Source of the DNA: Nitrospira sp.
Lineage (GTDB): Bacteria; Nitrospirota; Nitrospiria; Nitrospirales; Nitrospiraceae
Length of the DNA stretch: 64,000 nucleotides
Assembly (NCBI GenBank): GCA_022226955.1
Contig: CP092079.1
Location: forward strand, 833,772-897,771
Reading direction: 5' to 3'
Part shown: positions 45,215 to 54,733 of the stretch, piece after piece
How positions within the stretch are numbered: the stretch's first letter is position 1
Layout: the number at the start of each line of letters is the position of its first letter
The notes under the pieces: model-generated
The model's database searches: none
Told to the model about the DNA's origin: nothing
Seen by the model: only the letters and a program-made list of their open reading frames with translations
Translations under genes and position numbers: made by a program

Positions 45215-46951
45215 GTGAGCGATTCTGAACAGCAAGTGATCTTCGGCAGGCCGCTTCTTGGTCGGATTCTCGGAGAAAAGTTCAATCTCCTGGATTCCAA
45301 ACTCGATGAGGCGCTGGCCTATCAGCGTGAGAAAGGCGGCCGTCTTGGCGAAGCCCTCCTCCATTTGCGTGCGCTTCGCGAGGAAGAATTATTGGAGGCC
45401 TTGGCTCAGCAATTCGAGCTGGCATGGCTGCCGCATTTGGATATTTCCCATGTCGATCATGAGCTGATTAAGCAAGTGCCCATCGGCTTCGCCAGACGCT
45501 ATCGGGTTTTACCCTTGCGCTATGAAGACGGTACCGTCGTCGTCGCGACGACCGACCCGCTTGAGACCGTGGCGTTGGATGATCTGCGTCTGTTGTTGGG
45601 GAAACCGATCCGGCCGGTGCTGACGACGGGACTCGCTCTCTTGGCCTGCTTGAACCGTGTCTATGACGAAGCGGCCAGTCCCGCTGGGGCTGAACAGGTC
45701 ATGGAGGATATGGCGGCGGCCGAGAATCTGGATCAACTGGCCCATGAGTTGGATGAACCGCAAGATCTGCTTGATGCGACCGACGAAGCTCCGATCATTC
45801 GCCTGGTCAACTCGGTGCTGTTTCAAGCCGTCCGGCAGCGAGCCAGCGACATCCACTTTGAGTCCTTTGAACGTGGCCTCGTGGTCCGGTACCGGATCGA
45901 CGGCGTACTCTATCCGGTACTGACCCCGCCGAAGCGATTGCAGTCCAGCATCATCGCCCGCCTGAAAATTATGGCCGGGCTGAATATCGCGGAAAAACGT
46001 CTGCCGCAAGACGGCCGGTTTGCCATCCGGACGGCGGGAAAAGATGTCGATTTGCGCGTGTCGGTGCTCCCCACCTCGCACGGCGAACGAGTCGTCCTTC
46101 GTCTGCTCGAAAAAGAGAACCGTCTCCTGAACTTGACGGAGATGGGATTCTCGGCTGACCGACTGTCTTCCATCCAGCAGCTCATTCAGTTAGCTCACGG
46201 CATTATTCTCGTGACGGGTCCGACCGGAAGCGGCAAAACCACCACGCTCTATGCCGCGCTCAGCCAGATCAACGCGCCCGACAAGAACATCATTACCGTC
46301 GAAGACCCGGTCGAATATCAGTTGCTCGGGATCGGCCAGATGCAAGTCAATCCTAAGATCAATCTCACCTTTGCCGCCGGACTGCGGTCGATCCTGCGCC
46401 AGGATCCCGACGTCATCATGATCGGAGAAATCCGCGATCGCGAGACAGCAGAAATTGCCATTCATGCGTCGCTCACCGGCCATCTCGTCTTCTCCACGCT
46501 GCACACCAACGACGCGGCCAGCGCGGCCACACGACTGATCGACATGGGGATTGAACCGTTTCTCGTAGCCTCCTCGGTGATGGCGGTGCTTGCGCAGCGA
46601 CTACTGCGGCAAATCTGTCCCGATTGCAAAAAACCCTATACGCCCACCGCCGATGAACTTGGCCGCCTTGGCTTGGATGGCAAGAAAGCCTTTACCTTTT
46701 ATCGTGGCGCCGGCTGTCCGAGCTGCTCGCAAACCGGATATCGCGGCCGAACGGGCATCTACGAATTACTCCTGCTTGATGACGAGGTGCGCCGACTCAT
46801 CGGCACCAAAGCCGACTCGTCGGCGATCAAACAGGCGGCGATCGCCAAAGGGATGGTCACATTGAAGCAGGAAGGCGCGATGAAGGTGGCGCAAGGCGTG
46901 ACAACGACGGAAGAAGTGATGCGGATTACGCAGCAGGAAATCGAGATTTAG
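45215..46951 (+). CDS. gspE: Type II secretion ATPase GspE
   Basis: 578 aa. N-terminal GspE N1/N2 domains (about 10-160), then the hexameric ATPase: Walker A GPTGSGKT (335-342), Asp box region LRSILRQDPD, Walker B with E405 in MIGEIRD, His box LVFSTLHTND. The zinc site is complete with C468, C471, C501 and C504. It powers pseudopilus assembly. The start is GTG with CGGAG 7 nt upstream. The upstream gap suggests an own promoter. Confidence 0.95.
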   Translation: MSDSEQQVIFGRPLLGRILGEKFNLLDSKLDEALAYQREKGGRLGEALLHLRALREEELLEALAQQFELAWLPHLDISHVDHELIKQVPIGFARRYRVLPLRYEDGTVVVATTDPLETVALDDLRLLLGKPIRPVLTTGLALLACLNRVYDEAASPAGAEQVMEDMAAAENLDQLAHELDEPQDLLDATDEAPIIRLVNSVLFQAVRQRASDIHFESFERGLVVRYRIDGVLYPVLTPPKRLQSSIIARLKIMAGLNIAEKRLPQDGRFAIRTAGKDVDLRVSVLPTSHGERVVLRLLEKENRLLNLTEMGFSADRLSSIQQLIQLAHGIILVTGPTGSGKTTTLYAALSQINAPDKNIITVEDPVEYQLLGIGQMQVNPKINLTFAAGLRSILRQDPDVIMIGEIRDRETAEIAIHASLTGHLVFSTLHTNDAASAATRLIDMGIEPFLVASSVMAVLAQRLLRQICPDCKKPYTPTADELGRLGLDGKKAFTFYRGAGCPSCSQTGYRGRTGIYELLLLDDEVRRLIGTKADSSAIKQAAIAKGMVTLKQEGAMKVAQGVTTTEEVMRITQQEIEI

Positions 46952-46953
46952 TC

Positions 46954-48192
46954 ATGCCGGTCTATCAATATCGCGGGTACAAGAACGACGGAGGATCCGC
47001 GACCGGGATCGTCGATGCCGAAAGCGTGAAGGTCGCTCGGGCGAAGCTCCGCAAGGATGGAGTGTTTCCGACCGACGTGGTTGAGCAAGGGCAAGCTATC
47101 GGTCGTGGGGCGGCGCGCGACCGCATTGCCGCACCGGCTTCGCTTGGACGATCTCAGGTGTTGTCGGCCCAAGATTTGGCCATGTTGACTCGTCAATTTG
47201 CCACACTGTTGGTCGCGGGACTTCCGTTGATCGAAGCGCTGGGGATCTTGATCGACCAGTCTGAGAAAAAACCGGCAAAGGCCTTGCTCGCCGATGTGCG
47301 TGAGCAAGTGCGGGCGGGGAAAGCGCTCAGCGCGGTGCTGGAATCCTATGGCAAGGATTTTTCTCCGATCTATGTGTACATGGTGCGGGCGGGTGAAACG
47401 AGCGGCGCCCTGGATCAGATTCTCTTTCGCCTGGCCGAATTTCTCGAAAAACAACAGGCGCTCAAAAACAAGGTCACGAACGCCATTCTTTATCCCGCCC
47501 TGATGCTGGTTGTCGGCGTAAGCGTGCTGTTTTTTTTAATGACCTTTGTGGTGCCGAAAATTACGGCGGTCTTTGCCAGCATGAAAGCGGCACTCCCCTT
47601 TCCGACCGTGGTGCTCATGACGATCAGCCGGTTCTGTTCCACCTACTGGCCGTTTTTGCTGCTCATCGTGATTGGCGGGGGGCTGCTGGTTCGCCGATTC
47701 ATCCAGACCGAGGCAGGACGCACCATTGCAGATCGATTGATTCTCCGCATTCCCCTGATCGGCGACGTGGCGCGCATGGTATCCATCTCGCGGCTGACCG
47801 GCACGCTGGCGACGATGTTGTCGAGCGGGGTGCAGTTGCTGGATGCCTTGGATGTTTCGAAGCGCGTCATGAATAACCGGATCTTGGAGGAAGCGGTTGA
47901 AGGCGCCAGGCAGAATATCCGTGAAGGCGAAACCATTGCGGACCCACTCAAGCGGAGCGGACAGTTCCCCTCGCTTGTCACGCATATGATCGCCGTCGGA
48001 GAACGCAGCGGTGAAATGGAAGAAATGCTGCGGCGCATCGGCCAGATCTACGACGGGGAGGTAGAGCGGGTCATCACTCGATTTACATCGCTCTTGGAAC
48101 CGATCATGATCTTATTGATGGGCGTGATCGTCTTCTTTATCGTGGTGGCCATCTTGCTGCCGATCTTTGAAATGGGTCAAATGGTGCGGTGA
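46954..48192 (+). CDS. gspF: Type II secretion inner-membrane protein GspF
   Basis: 412 aa with two repeated cytoplasmic GspF domains (about 70-190 and 275-395) and three membrane helices (about 178-200, 228-250, 383-405). It starts MPVYQYRGYKNDGG, the common opening. It forms the platform core that contacts GspE. Two bases separate it from the gspE stop. Confidence 0.95.
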   Translation: MPVYQYRGYKNDGGSATGIVDAESVKVARAKLRKDGVFPTDVVEQGQAIGRGAARDRIAAPASLGRSQVLSAQDLAMLTRQFATLLVAGLPLIEALGILIDQSEKKPAKALLADVREQVRAGKALSAVLESYGKDFSPIYVYMVRAGETSGALDQILFRLAEFLEKQQALKNKVTNAILYPALMLVVGVSVLFFLMTFVVPKITAVFASMKAALPFPTVVLMTISRFCSTYWPFLLLIVIGGGLLVRRFIQTEAGRTIADRLILRIPLIGDVARMVSISRLTGTLATMLSSGVQLLDALDVSKRVMNNRILEEAVEGARQNIREGETIADPLKRSGQFPSLVTHMIAVGERSGEMEEMLRRIGQIYDGEVERVITRFTSLLEPIMILLMGVIVFFIVVAILLPIFEMGQMVR

Positions 48193-48221
48193 GGCGACGT
48201 GCTGATTGAAAGGGGTGAGTA

Positions 48222-48761
48222 ATGAGACGGTCGATTAGTGTGAAATGTTTTAGGACTGCCTGCGCGAGAAGATTCCTCGCTTCTTGCCCCGTGCCCCGCG
48301 CTCGAGCGGGCGAGCGCGGGTTCACCTTTATCGAAATCATGGTGGTGGTGGCGATCCTTGCCATTCTCGCAGCGCTCGTCGTCCCGCGGATCATGGGCCG
48401 TACCGACGACGCCAAACGGACTGCCGCGAAGGTGCAGATCAGAAATATCGAAGGGGCGCTCCAGCTGTATAAGCTCGACAATGGCGTCTATCCGTCAAGT
48501 GAACAGGGGCTCAAAGCGCTGGTCCAAAAGCCGTCGGTTGGCGTGATTCCGAAGAAGTGGAAGATCGGCGGATATATCGACAAGCTGCCTGAAGATCCCT
48601 GGGGAAATCTCTATAAGTATCAGAGCCCGGCACCGATCCAGCAGGGGCAATATGGGCAGATTAAAGCCGACTATGAAATCATGTCTCTCGGCACTGACGG
48701 CGAGGTCGGCGGAGAAGGGGTGAATGCCGATATTGCGAATTGGAATCTGGAAAAGGATTAG
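48222..48761 (+). CDS. gspG: Major pseudopilin GspG
   Basis: 179 aa. Unusually long 33-residue leader ending RG, cleaved before FTFIEIMVVV, with E at +5; then the hydrophobic stalk and a globular domain with the GspG features (LYKLDNGVYPSSEQGLKAL, DPWGN.Y.Y, GTDGE near the end for calcium). It is the main subunit of the pseudopilus. GGGGTGAG lies just before the ATG. Its stop codon overlaps the first base of the palindromic element. Confidence 0.95.
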   Translation: MRRSISVKCFRTACARRFLASCPVPRARAGERGFTFIEIMVVVAILAILAALVVPRIMGRTDDAKRTAAKVQIRNIEGALQLYKLDNGVYPSSEQGLKALVQKPSVGVIPKKWKIGGYIDKLPEDPWGNLYKYQSPAPIQQGQYGQIKADYEIMSLGTDGEVGGEGVNADIANWNLEKD

Positions 48762-48885
48762 CAAGTTGTTGAAAATGCCCGCCAGCGGCGGTCTCACATC
48801 GTTCAGAGTCTCAACGTACCCCAAGGGTACACCTCAGCTCTTCACTCGCTGCGGTCTTGCTGGACGGTCATTTTGAACAACTTGC
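48761..48885. repeat. Long palindromic element between gspG and gspH
   Basis: 125 bp. The outer arms GCAAGTTGTTGAAAATG (48761-48777) and the reverse complement of 48869-48885 match with one mismatch, and imperfect pairing continues inward over CCGCCAGC. The centre has a second hairpin GTACCC/GGGTAC (48816-48821/48825-48830). This two-level structure is typical of REP/MITE-like dispersed elements. Only one copy is in the window. The right arm reaches to 6 bp before the gspH ATG. Confidence 0.7.
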
Positions 48886-48890
48886 GGGAA

Positions 48891-49517
48891 ATGCCTGGAT
48901 CTATTTCTCTTCTGAGTCGGCTGAGCTCGTCCCGCGCCAGGAATGAGGACGGTTTTACGCTGCTGGAGATGATTGTCGTCCTGTTTCTGCTGGTCGCGAT
49001 GTTGGGGATCGTTATTCCGCGCATCGATTTGAACGACGATTTGGCCGCGACTGGCCGAAAGTTCATCGGAGCGCTGCGGACCCTCCAAGGCATCGCGATG
49101 AGCACGCAAAAACCGGTCAAGCTCTATCTGGACCTCGATCAAAACCGATACTGGGCAGTGACGATGGAAGAGAAAGAGGAGAAATCTTTACCGGATGCTG
49201 CTTGGGCGTCGCCGCGCATCTTTCCGGAGACCATCCGGCTGGCCGAGGCATCTTCTGGCTCTATTAAACGAACAGCCGGCCACCTCGATCTGATGCTCTA
49301 CCCCAACGGCCGGATCGATGAAGCGATTCTGTATTTGGCCGATACCAGCAACAACCTACTGGCCATTATCGTCGAGCCTGCCACCGGAGCCATCCGCGCG
49401 AGCGATCAGCGCGTGGAGTTCCAGCGGCTGGCATCTATTCCTGATCGGGTAAAGCCCCTGCTCATTCCGGCGGCAACGGTGGCTGCCGGGAGCCAGACAG
49501 GCTTGCTCAAACCCTAA
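48891..49517 (+). CDS. gspH: Minor pseudopilin GspH
   Basis: 208 aa. The leader ends NEDG and is followed by FTLLEMIVVLFLLVAML with E at +5, then a beta-rich globular domain (SPRIFPETIRLAEAS, LYPNGRIDEAILYL). It is a minor pseudopilin near the tip of the pseudopilus. The ATG lies right after the palindromic element; a TTG at 48873 inside the element is in frame but adds nothing recognisable. Confidence 0.87.
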   Translation: MPGSISLLSRLSSSRARNEDGFTLLEMIVVLFLLVAMLGIVIPRIDLNDDLAATGRKFIGALRTLQGIAMSTQKPVKLYLDLDQNRYWAVTMEEKEEKSLPDAAWASPRIFPETIRLAEASSGSIKRTAGHLDLMLYPNGRIDEAILYLADTSNNLLAIIVEPATGAIRASDQRVEFQRLASIPDRVKPLLIPAATVAAGSQTGLLKP

Positions 49518-49532
49518 GGCTCATCGCCTGCC

Positions 49533-49958
49533 ATGCGGCCCAATCAATCTCAAGACGAGCGTGGATTTACGTTGCTGGAGGTGCTGCTGGCGGTGGCGAT
49601 TCTGGCGATTGCCCTCCCCGTGCTGCTGGGCCTGAGGAATTTTGATTTGGAACTGCAATCCCGTTCCATGGAGCTGACAACAGCCACCCTGTTGGCGCAA
49701 GAGAAACTTTTAGAGACAGAGCTCTCGGGTTCGTTTCCGATTGGAGAATCGGCGGGGGAGTTTCAAATGCCGGCACCCGGGGTGCTCTCGTCGGTGACGG
49801 AGACCAATCGTGCGCCCGGGTATCGGTGGAAACGCAGCATCATGCCGACACCGTTGGAACTCATTCGTGAAGTCAGGATCCAGATTGCTTGGCCGCGCGG
49901 CCAGCAGGAGGAAACGTTGGAAGTGAGTACGTATGTCATTGCCGGCCTCGCATTTTAG
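49533..49958 (+). CDS. gspI: Minor pseudopilin GspI
   Basis: 141 aa. Leader MRPNQSQDERG followed by FTLLEVLLAVAILAIALPVL with E at +5, then a short globular domain (TLLAQEKLLETEL is a GspI hallmark; E.RIQIAWPRG). It forms the tip complex with GspJ and GspK. Gap of 15 bp to gspH. Confidence 0.92.
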   Translation: MRPNQSQDERGFTLLEVLLAVAILAIALPVLLGLRNFDLELQSRSMELTTATLLAQEKLLETELSGSFPIGESAGEFQMPAPGVLSSVTETNRAPGYRWKRSIMPTPLELIREVRIQIAWPRGQQEETLEVSTYVIAGLAF

Positions 49959-50592
49959 GAGAATGCTGAAACCATCCTCCAGCAGCGCGCTCGCGGCGCC
50001 TAGAAACGAAGGCGGATTCACGCTGGTCGAAGCGTTGCTGGCAATGGCGCTGCTGGCGACGTTGGGCGCGATGGTGTTCGGGTCCTTATTAACGACCACG
50101 AAGGTCGTGGAGGCCGGTCGAGCGGCGGCCTCTCGGGAGCAGACGATTCGGCGCGTGTTGCGGTTGATGGCCGAGGAACTTGCAATCGGCGTTAAGGAAG
50201 CGACGTTCCCCTGGGTCGGGTTGAACGGAACGCAAGACGGCCAATCGGCCGACACCCTGGCCTTCGTGACGAGGAACGATGGATTTGGCCGGCAAGCCGC
50301 GCGCGAGAGCGAAGTCTTGCGCGTCATTTACACGCGCGAAGGAGATCGCTTGATCCGGTTCGTTCGGCGCAATCTCTACGGGCTCACCGACGACTCGGTC
50401 GATCAGGTCGATCTAGCGACAAAAGTGAAAGGCTTCAACGTGCGCTACTATAGCCGGCAAAGCCAGGTATGGGTGGACGAATGGAGCACAACGGGATCGT
50501 TGCCGACCGCACTGTTGGTGGAAATCACGTTTCAAGATCCTGATACCGAACCCTATACCATTCGCGAATGGGTGACGGTGGGAGCCTCCTAA
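49933..50592 (+). CDS. gspJ: Minor pseudopilin GspJ
   Basis: 219 aa. Leader to NEGG, then FTLVEALLAMALLATLGAMVFG with E at +5; the globular domain contains REQTIRRVLRLMAEEL and VRRNLYGL as in GspJ. The first ATG overlaps gspI by 26 bp and has GGAAG 9 nt upstream; the next ATG (49963) would give a normal 18-residue leader, but its AGGAG is only 1 nt away. Either is possible. It ends in TAATG with gspN. Confidence 0.88.
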   Translation: MSLPASHFRRMLKPSSSSALAAPRNEGGFTLVEALLAMALLATLGAMVFGSLLTTTKVVEAGRAAASREQTIRRVLRLMAEELAIGVKEATFPWVGLNGTQDGQSADTLAFVTRNDGFGRQAARESEVLRVIYTREGDRLIRFVRRNLYGLTDDSVDQVDLATKVKGFNVRYYSRQSQVWVDEWSTTGSLPTALLVEITFQDPDTEPYTIREWVTVGAS

Positions 50593-51482
50593 TGGTGTGG
50601 TTCGGAAAGAATTGGCTGGCGTGGAAAGCCCCGCTGTTGTGGATGGCCTTTGGAGGCGGACTGCTGTTCCTCTCAATCGTCCTCACGTTTCCCTATGGGG
50701 CGTTGCAAGCGAGAGTCATTGGAGAATTGCACCGGGCTACCGGAATGGACGTGCGCGCGGCGGACTGGGCCATTGGGCTTCCGGCGGCGATTGAATGGCG
50801 GCAGATGACGTTGACCAAAGCCGACTGGCCTCCCCTGCAGTTAGGCCTGGTGCGGGCTCAAGTGGGACTCTGGCAGTTGCTGACTGGTGGGGTCGGGCTC
50901 GATTTGTCGGCGCAGCTCGACGAAACCATGGCGACCCAGGGCACGATCAAATTGACGGTGACCGCCGCCGCCAGATCCATGACCGGCCCTGCCGCACTCG
51001 CAGGCTCGATTCAGACGCTCGATTTATCAAAGGTGATCCCTCCGTATGTGGCGCGTGGCATCTTGGGCGGTGAGTTCACGCATCGGCTCGATTATTCCCC
51101 GAGCGGCGAACTCGCGTCATTTGGCGAGGGAACGTGGAAGGCGGAGGTCAAGGATCTATCTCTGGATCATATTCCGATAGGCCATGGTCGAATCCTCGCG
51201 CTGGACTTTAGTAGCCTGTCGATTGCCCTGGCTTGTCGGGAGCAGGTCTGCGAGGTGACCGAATTGAAGGGTGACGGGATCGACGGGTCGTTTTCTGGAC
51301 AGGGAACGGTTACAATGCAGCAACCTATCCAACAGAGCCAGGTGGCGTTGTCATTGACCGTGATTCCCGGTGTGGGGTTTGCGGCCAAGGCTCCGGGGTT
51401 AGGTATTCCTCCCTTGCCAACCGGGATGCCGTTTACGTTCAAAGTGATTGGAACATTGGCACAGGCCAGGGTGGCGTTGTAG
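50592..51482 (+). CDS. gspN: Type II secretion protein GspN
   Basis: 296 aa. One N-terminal TM (about 10-33) and a periplasmic beta-rich domain with LQARVIGELHRATGMDV and WRQMTLTKADWP, like the GspN proteins of deltaproteobacterial systems. Its role is unclear; it is absent from many systems. Start fixed by a one-base overlap with the gspJ stop (TAATG). Identity rests partly on its place in the operon. Confidence 0.75.
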   Translation: MVWFGKNWLAWKAPLLWMAFGGGLLFLSIVLTFPYGALQARVIGELHRATGMDVRAADWAIGLPAAIEWRQMTLTKADWPPLQLGLVRAQVGLWQLLTGGVGLDLSAQLDETMATQGTIKLTVTAAARSMTGPAALAGSIQTLDLSKVIPPYVARGILGGEFTHRLDYSPSGELASFGEGTWKAEVKDLSLDHIPIGHGRILALDFSSLSIALACREQVCEVTELKGDGIDGSFSGQGTVTMQQPIQQSQVALSLTVIPGVGFAAKAPGLGIPPLPTGMPFTFKVIGTLAQARVAL

Positions 51483-51516
51483 AGTAACCAGAGATTGTAC
51501 GAGGACGTTAGACTGC

Positions 51517-53100
51517 ATGAGTATCGCCACCGAATGCGTGGGCTTGGATATCGGCCAGACCGGCCTGAAGGCGGTGCGGTTTCGCCGCCGGCTGAGCGGT
51601 CGCGAAACGATTGAATACCTGCACCAGCCCCTGCCGTTTTCGCTTCCGGAAGATCTGGAGCCGGCGCGGCGGGTGCAATCGTTGCGAAGTTTTCTCTGGC
51701 ATAACGGGCTGTACGCTACGGATCGGCTGGTGACAGCGATCCCCTGCCAAGATTTGTTTGTGCGCACGCTCTCCTTTCCGTTCAAAGATGCGGAAAAATT
51801 GTCGCAAGTCGTTCCCTTTGAAGTGGAAAATCTGATTCCGATGCCAGTGGATGAGCTGGCCATCGGCAGCGTCGTGCTGCCGCCCGGGGTTACTGCCGAA
51901 GGGATGGCGCGAACGACCAAAGGGTCGGACGTGCTCGTCACAGCGGCCCCGCGGGATAAAGTGGCCGAACATCTGAGCTTCCTTGCCCAGGCCGATATTG
52001 AGCCGGCGGCGATCAATGTCGATGCCATGGCCCTGTATTCGGTCACGCAATTTCTTCAACAGGAAGGCGGCCAGGTCCCGCACGATTTGGCGATCATCGA
52101 TGTGGGCGCGTCCAAGACGACTATTTGCTTAGTGCATGAAGGGCGTCCGGTAGTCTTGCGGACCATCTTATGGGGCGGCAATCACCTAACGCATGCGTTG
52201 GCGGTGCGGCATGCCTGTAGTTTCGCCGATGCGGAACGGCGTAAGCGTAGTTTGAATGTTCAACAGATCGATACCTGGCTGGAACCGTTGCTCAAAGAGC
52301 TGCGTGTCACTATCCAAGGGTATGAGGGCGCCGAGCGCGGGCGGCTCACCCATTGCTGGGTATCAGGCGGCGGCGCAAAACTCAGAGAGATCGGCGGATA
52401 TGTCGCGCATCAACTGGGGCTCTACCCGGTCGGTCCTCGGCAAGGATTTGGAGTCGACAGCCCGCGCGCATTTTCCATCGCCTTTGGGCTGGCCATTCAT
52501 CCCAAACTGATCAAGCCGAAGTGGCGCTTCAAGCCGACGCAGGCTGGTCTCGCGCTCGATTTGAAAGCCGTCTCGGACGCGAATGCCCCGCAGTCCCAGA
52601 CCTCGGCGCGCGACAAGCGGCTGGCGCTGGCTGGCGCCGTGGTGCTGGGGGCCTTGGCGCTTGCGGACGGGTTGACGCATCTCTATCTGAAAGAACAGCG
52701 TGTGCAGCAATTGAAGGACGCTCTTCAGAGCCACTATGCGCAACTCTTTGAGCCGGGGGCTGGACCGGGTGAAGAATTAGATCAGGCCCGTTTTCGCATC
52801 GCGTCAGTCGATAAGGCGCTCGCCGTCGTCGATGGATCGCAGCAGCATGCGCTGGCCACGATGGCGGCCTTTATGAAACAGATGCCGCTGGGTGTTCCGG
52901 TCAAGATACGAGATTTGACGATCGATGGCCTGCTGGTATTGCTTGAAGGCGAGACGACTTCCTTTGAGGCCGTGGAAAAAATCAAGCAGACCTATTCGGC
53001 TGGAGAGGTTTTCAAGGATATCGTCGTCAGTGAAACCCGGGTGGGCGCGTCGCCGAATCAAGTCGTGTTTCGGATGAGCGCCACGGCGGCGCAACCATGA
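51517..53100 (+). CDS. gspL: GspL/PilM-like assembly platform protein
   Basis: 527 aa. The cytoplasmic part (about 1-345) is a PilM/FtsA-like actin fold: GLDIGQTGLKAVRFRR, AIIDVGASKTTICLV, VSGGGAKLREI. A single TM (about 368-388) and a periplasmic ferredoxin-like domain follow, as in GspL. The actin part keeps the phosphate motifs of PilM more clearly than classical GspL, so it is a PilM-N fusion type. It recruits GspE to the platform with GspM. Start set at ATG (MSIATE); the frame is open 23 codons further. Confidence 0.87.
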   Translation: MSIATECVGLDIGQTGLKAVRFRRRLSGRETIEYLHQPLPFSLPEDLEPARRVQSLRSFLWHNGLYATDRLVTAIPCQDLFVRTLSFPFKDAEKLSQVVPFEVENLIPMPVDELAIGSVVLPPGVTAEGMARTTKGSDVLVTAAPRDKVAEHLSFLAQADIEPAAINVDAMALYSVTQFLQQEGGQVPHDLAIIDVGASKTTICLVHEGRPVVLRTILWGGNHLTHALAVRHACSFADAERRKRSLNVQQIDTWLEPLLKELRVTIQGYEGAERGRLTHCWVSGGGAKLREIGGYVAHQLGLYPVGPRQGFGVDSPRAFSIAFGLAIHPKLIKPKWRFKPTQAGLALDLKAVSDANAPQSQTSARDKRLALAGAVVLGALALADGLTHLYLKEQRVQQLKDALQSHYAQLFEPGAGPGEELDQARFRIASVDKALAVVDGSQQHALATMAAFMKQMPLGVPVKIRDLTIDGLLVLLEGETTSFEAVEKIKQTYSAGEVFKDIVVSETRVGASPNQVVFRMSATAAQP

Positions 53101-53645
53101 TGCACCAACTACGGGAACGGTGGATGCATCTGGCTCCGCGCGAACGCACGATCTTGTCGGTCGGCGGCATCGTCGTCGTTGCCTGCCTGCTGTTTCTGCT
53201 GATTGTAGACCCTTTGCTGGCGACCATGGAGCGATTGGACCGCCAGGCTGCGAAAAAACAACGAGAAGGCAGCGAACTGGCGGCATTGGGGGCCGACTAT
53301 GCAAGCAAGCGTGGGCGATTGGCTCGCGCGGAAGAACGGATGCCGGTGGCCGACGCGGGGTTCTCTCTGCTGGCGTTCATCGAAGAGGCGGCGAACCAAG
53401 CTCATGTGCGTGAGCGGATCGCCGGTATGCAGCCGCAAGTCCAAGCCTTGGCGCAAGGGTACCAAGAAACCGCCGTCGATCTTCGCTTGGATGGCGTGCA
53501 ATTGCCGGATCTGATGGCGCTTCTGCTGGCGATTGACCAGGCCCCTTATGATCTTCAAGTAAAACATCTGCAACTGCGCCCAAAGTTCGACAATCCCGTC
53601 AATCTCGATGCCACTGTCCGAGTGGTCAGTTATGCCAAAGGATGA
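53097..53645 (+). CDS. gspM: Type II secretion protein GspM
   Basis: 182 aa. Short cytoplasmic N terminus (LAPRERTIL is a common GspM opening), one TM (about 19-40), coiled coil (about 45-85) and a small periplasmic alpha/beta domain. It pairs with GspL. The start overlaps the gspL stop by 4 bp (ATGATG), showing translational coupling. Confidence 0.87.
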   Translation: MMHQLRERWMHLAPRERTILSVGGIVVVACLLFLLIVDPLLATMERLDRQAAKKQREGSELAALGADYASKRGRLARAEERMPVADAGFSLLAFIEEAANQAHVRERIAGMQPQVQALAQGYQETAVDLRLDGVQLPDLMALLLAIDQAPYDLQVKHLQLRPKFDNPVNLDATVRVVSYAKG

Positions 53646-54585
53646 TGAACGCGGTGTCGCGCTTCTGCTCGCCTTGCTCATCTTGGCTCTGTTGGTTGCC
53701 CTAATCCTCGAATTCGACGGCGAAGCCAGGCGTGAATACCGCGACGCGGCAGCCTTTCGAGACAACTTCAAAGCGCAAACCTTGACCAGAGCTGCCGTGC
53801 GGGCAGCTGGCGCGGTCCTCCAACAGGACTTTCTCAAGGATAAAAAGGCCGGCGAATCGTACGACTCGCCGACCGATCTCTGGGCCATGCCGATTAAGAA
53901 TTACGCTATCGGCGATGGCTTCCTGAGCGCGCAGATCGAGGATGAGCGCGGCAAGCTCAATCTCAACGATCTGGCCACCATTGCGGGCGACGCCATTCAA
54001 AAAAAAGCGAAGATCGATCGGTTCAAGCGTCTCTTTGAATTACTCCAACTCAACCCCGACCTGGTCGATGCGGTGGTCGATTGGGTGGATCAAGACGACA
54101 ATCAGGAGCCGGCCGGCGCGGAAAGCCTCTACTATCAATCGCAGCGGCCGCCCTATCGCGCGGCGAATGCGCCGCTATCTGGCCCGGGCGATTTTCGGCT
54201 GATTAAAGGGTTTACCCCGGAGATTGTCGACCGGCTCTCGCGGTATGCCACCCTGTTTCCTCTGGAAGGCGGTGGTCTGGTAAATATTAATACCGCCGAC
54301 TCGCTAGTCATTCAGGCGCTGGATCCGGCCATCACGCAATCGATGGCGGCAGAAATTATCCAAGGCCGCCCGTATAAAAAGAAAGAAGATCTGGATCGAG
54401 TCAGCAGCTTTAAAGACATCGGCGCTAAATTGAGAGTGGGACAGAGCGGGTACGATGTGTCGAGCGATTTCTTTTCAGCCCGGTTGGCGATCAAGGTGAA
54501 CGATGTGACGAAGACGGTCTGGGTCGTGCTCCAGCGCGATGCGAATAAGGGCGATAGCCTGGTGAAGTACATGCAGGTGTACTAA
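53632..54585 (+). CDS. gspK: Minor pseudopilin GspK
   Basis: 317 aa. Leader MPKDDERG, then VALLLALLILALLVALILEF without the E at +5 that other pseudopilins have, which is normal for the tip subunit GspK. The large globular domain has EDERGKLNLNDL and an inserted helical domain with helix-hairpin-helix motifs (NINTADSLVIQAL). It caps the pseudopilus with GspI and GspJ. It overlaps gspM by 14 bp. Last gene of the operon. Confidence 0.92.
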   Translation: MPKDDERGVALLLALLILALLVALILEFDGEARREYRDAAAFRDNFKAQTLTRAAVRAAGAVLQQDFLKDKKAGESYDSPTDLWAMPIKNYAIGDGFLSAQIEDERGKLNLNDLATIAGDAIQKKAKIDRFKRLFELLQLNPDLVDAVVDWVDQDDNQEPAGAESLYYQSQRPPYRAANAPLSGPGDFRLIKGFTPEIVDRLSRYATLFPLEGGGLVNINTADSLVIQALDPAITQSMAAEIIQGRPYKKKEDLDRVSSFKDIGAKLRVGQSGYDVSSDFFSARLAIKVNDVTKTVWVVLQRDANKGDSLVKYMQVY

Positions 54586-54633
54586 CTCCCTCCCTCCTCT
54601 GCGGCCTTTTCAGCCACGGTTATCCTCGATAAA

Positions 54634-54665
54634 GTTAACAGGTCTGTAACATTGAGGTTACTGTC
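54634..54665 (+). promoter_or_regulatory. Pho-box-like array A upstream of the first pstS
   Basis: Three half sites GTTAAC, TGTAAC and GGTTAC start at 54634, 54645 and 54656, exactly 11 bp apart. A TAGTAT that could be a -10 box lies at 54683-54688, which would put the last half site over the -35 region, as for PhoB-type activators. The first 24 bases nearly match array B. Confidence 0.65.
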
Positions 54666-54733
54666 TGGAAATTGTCTTCCACTAGTATCGTGTGGGGATA
54701 GTGCAGTGAACTCACTATACGGAGGAATGCAGG

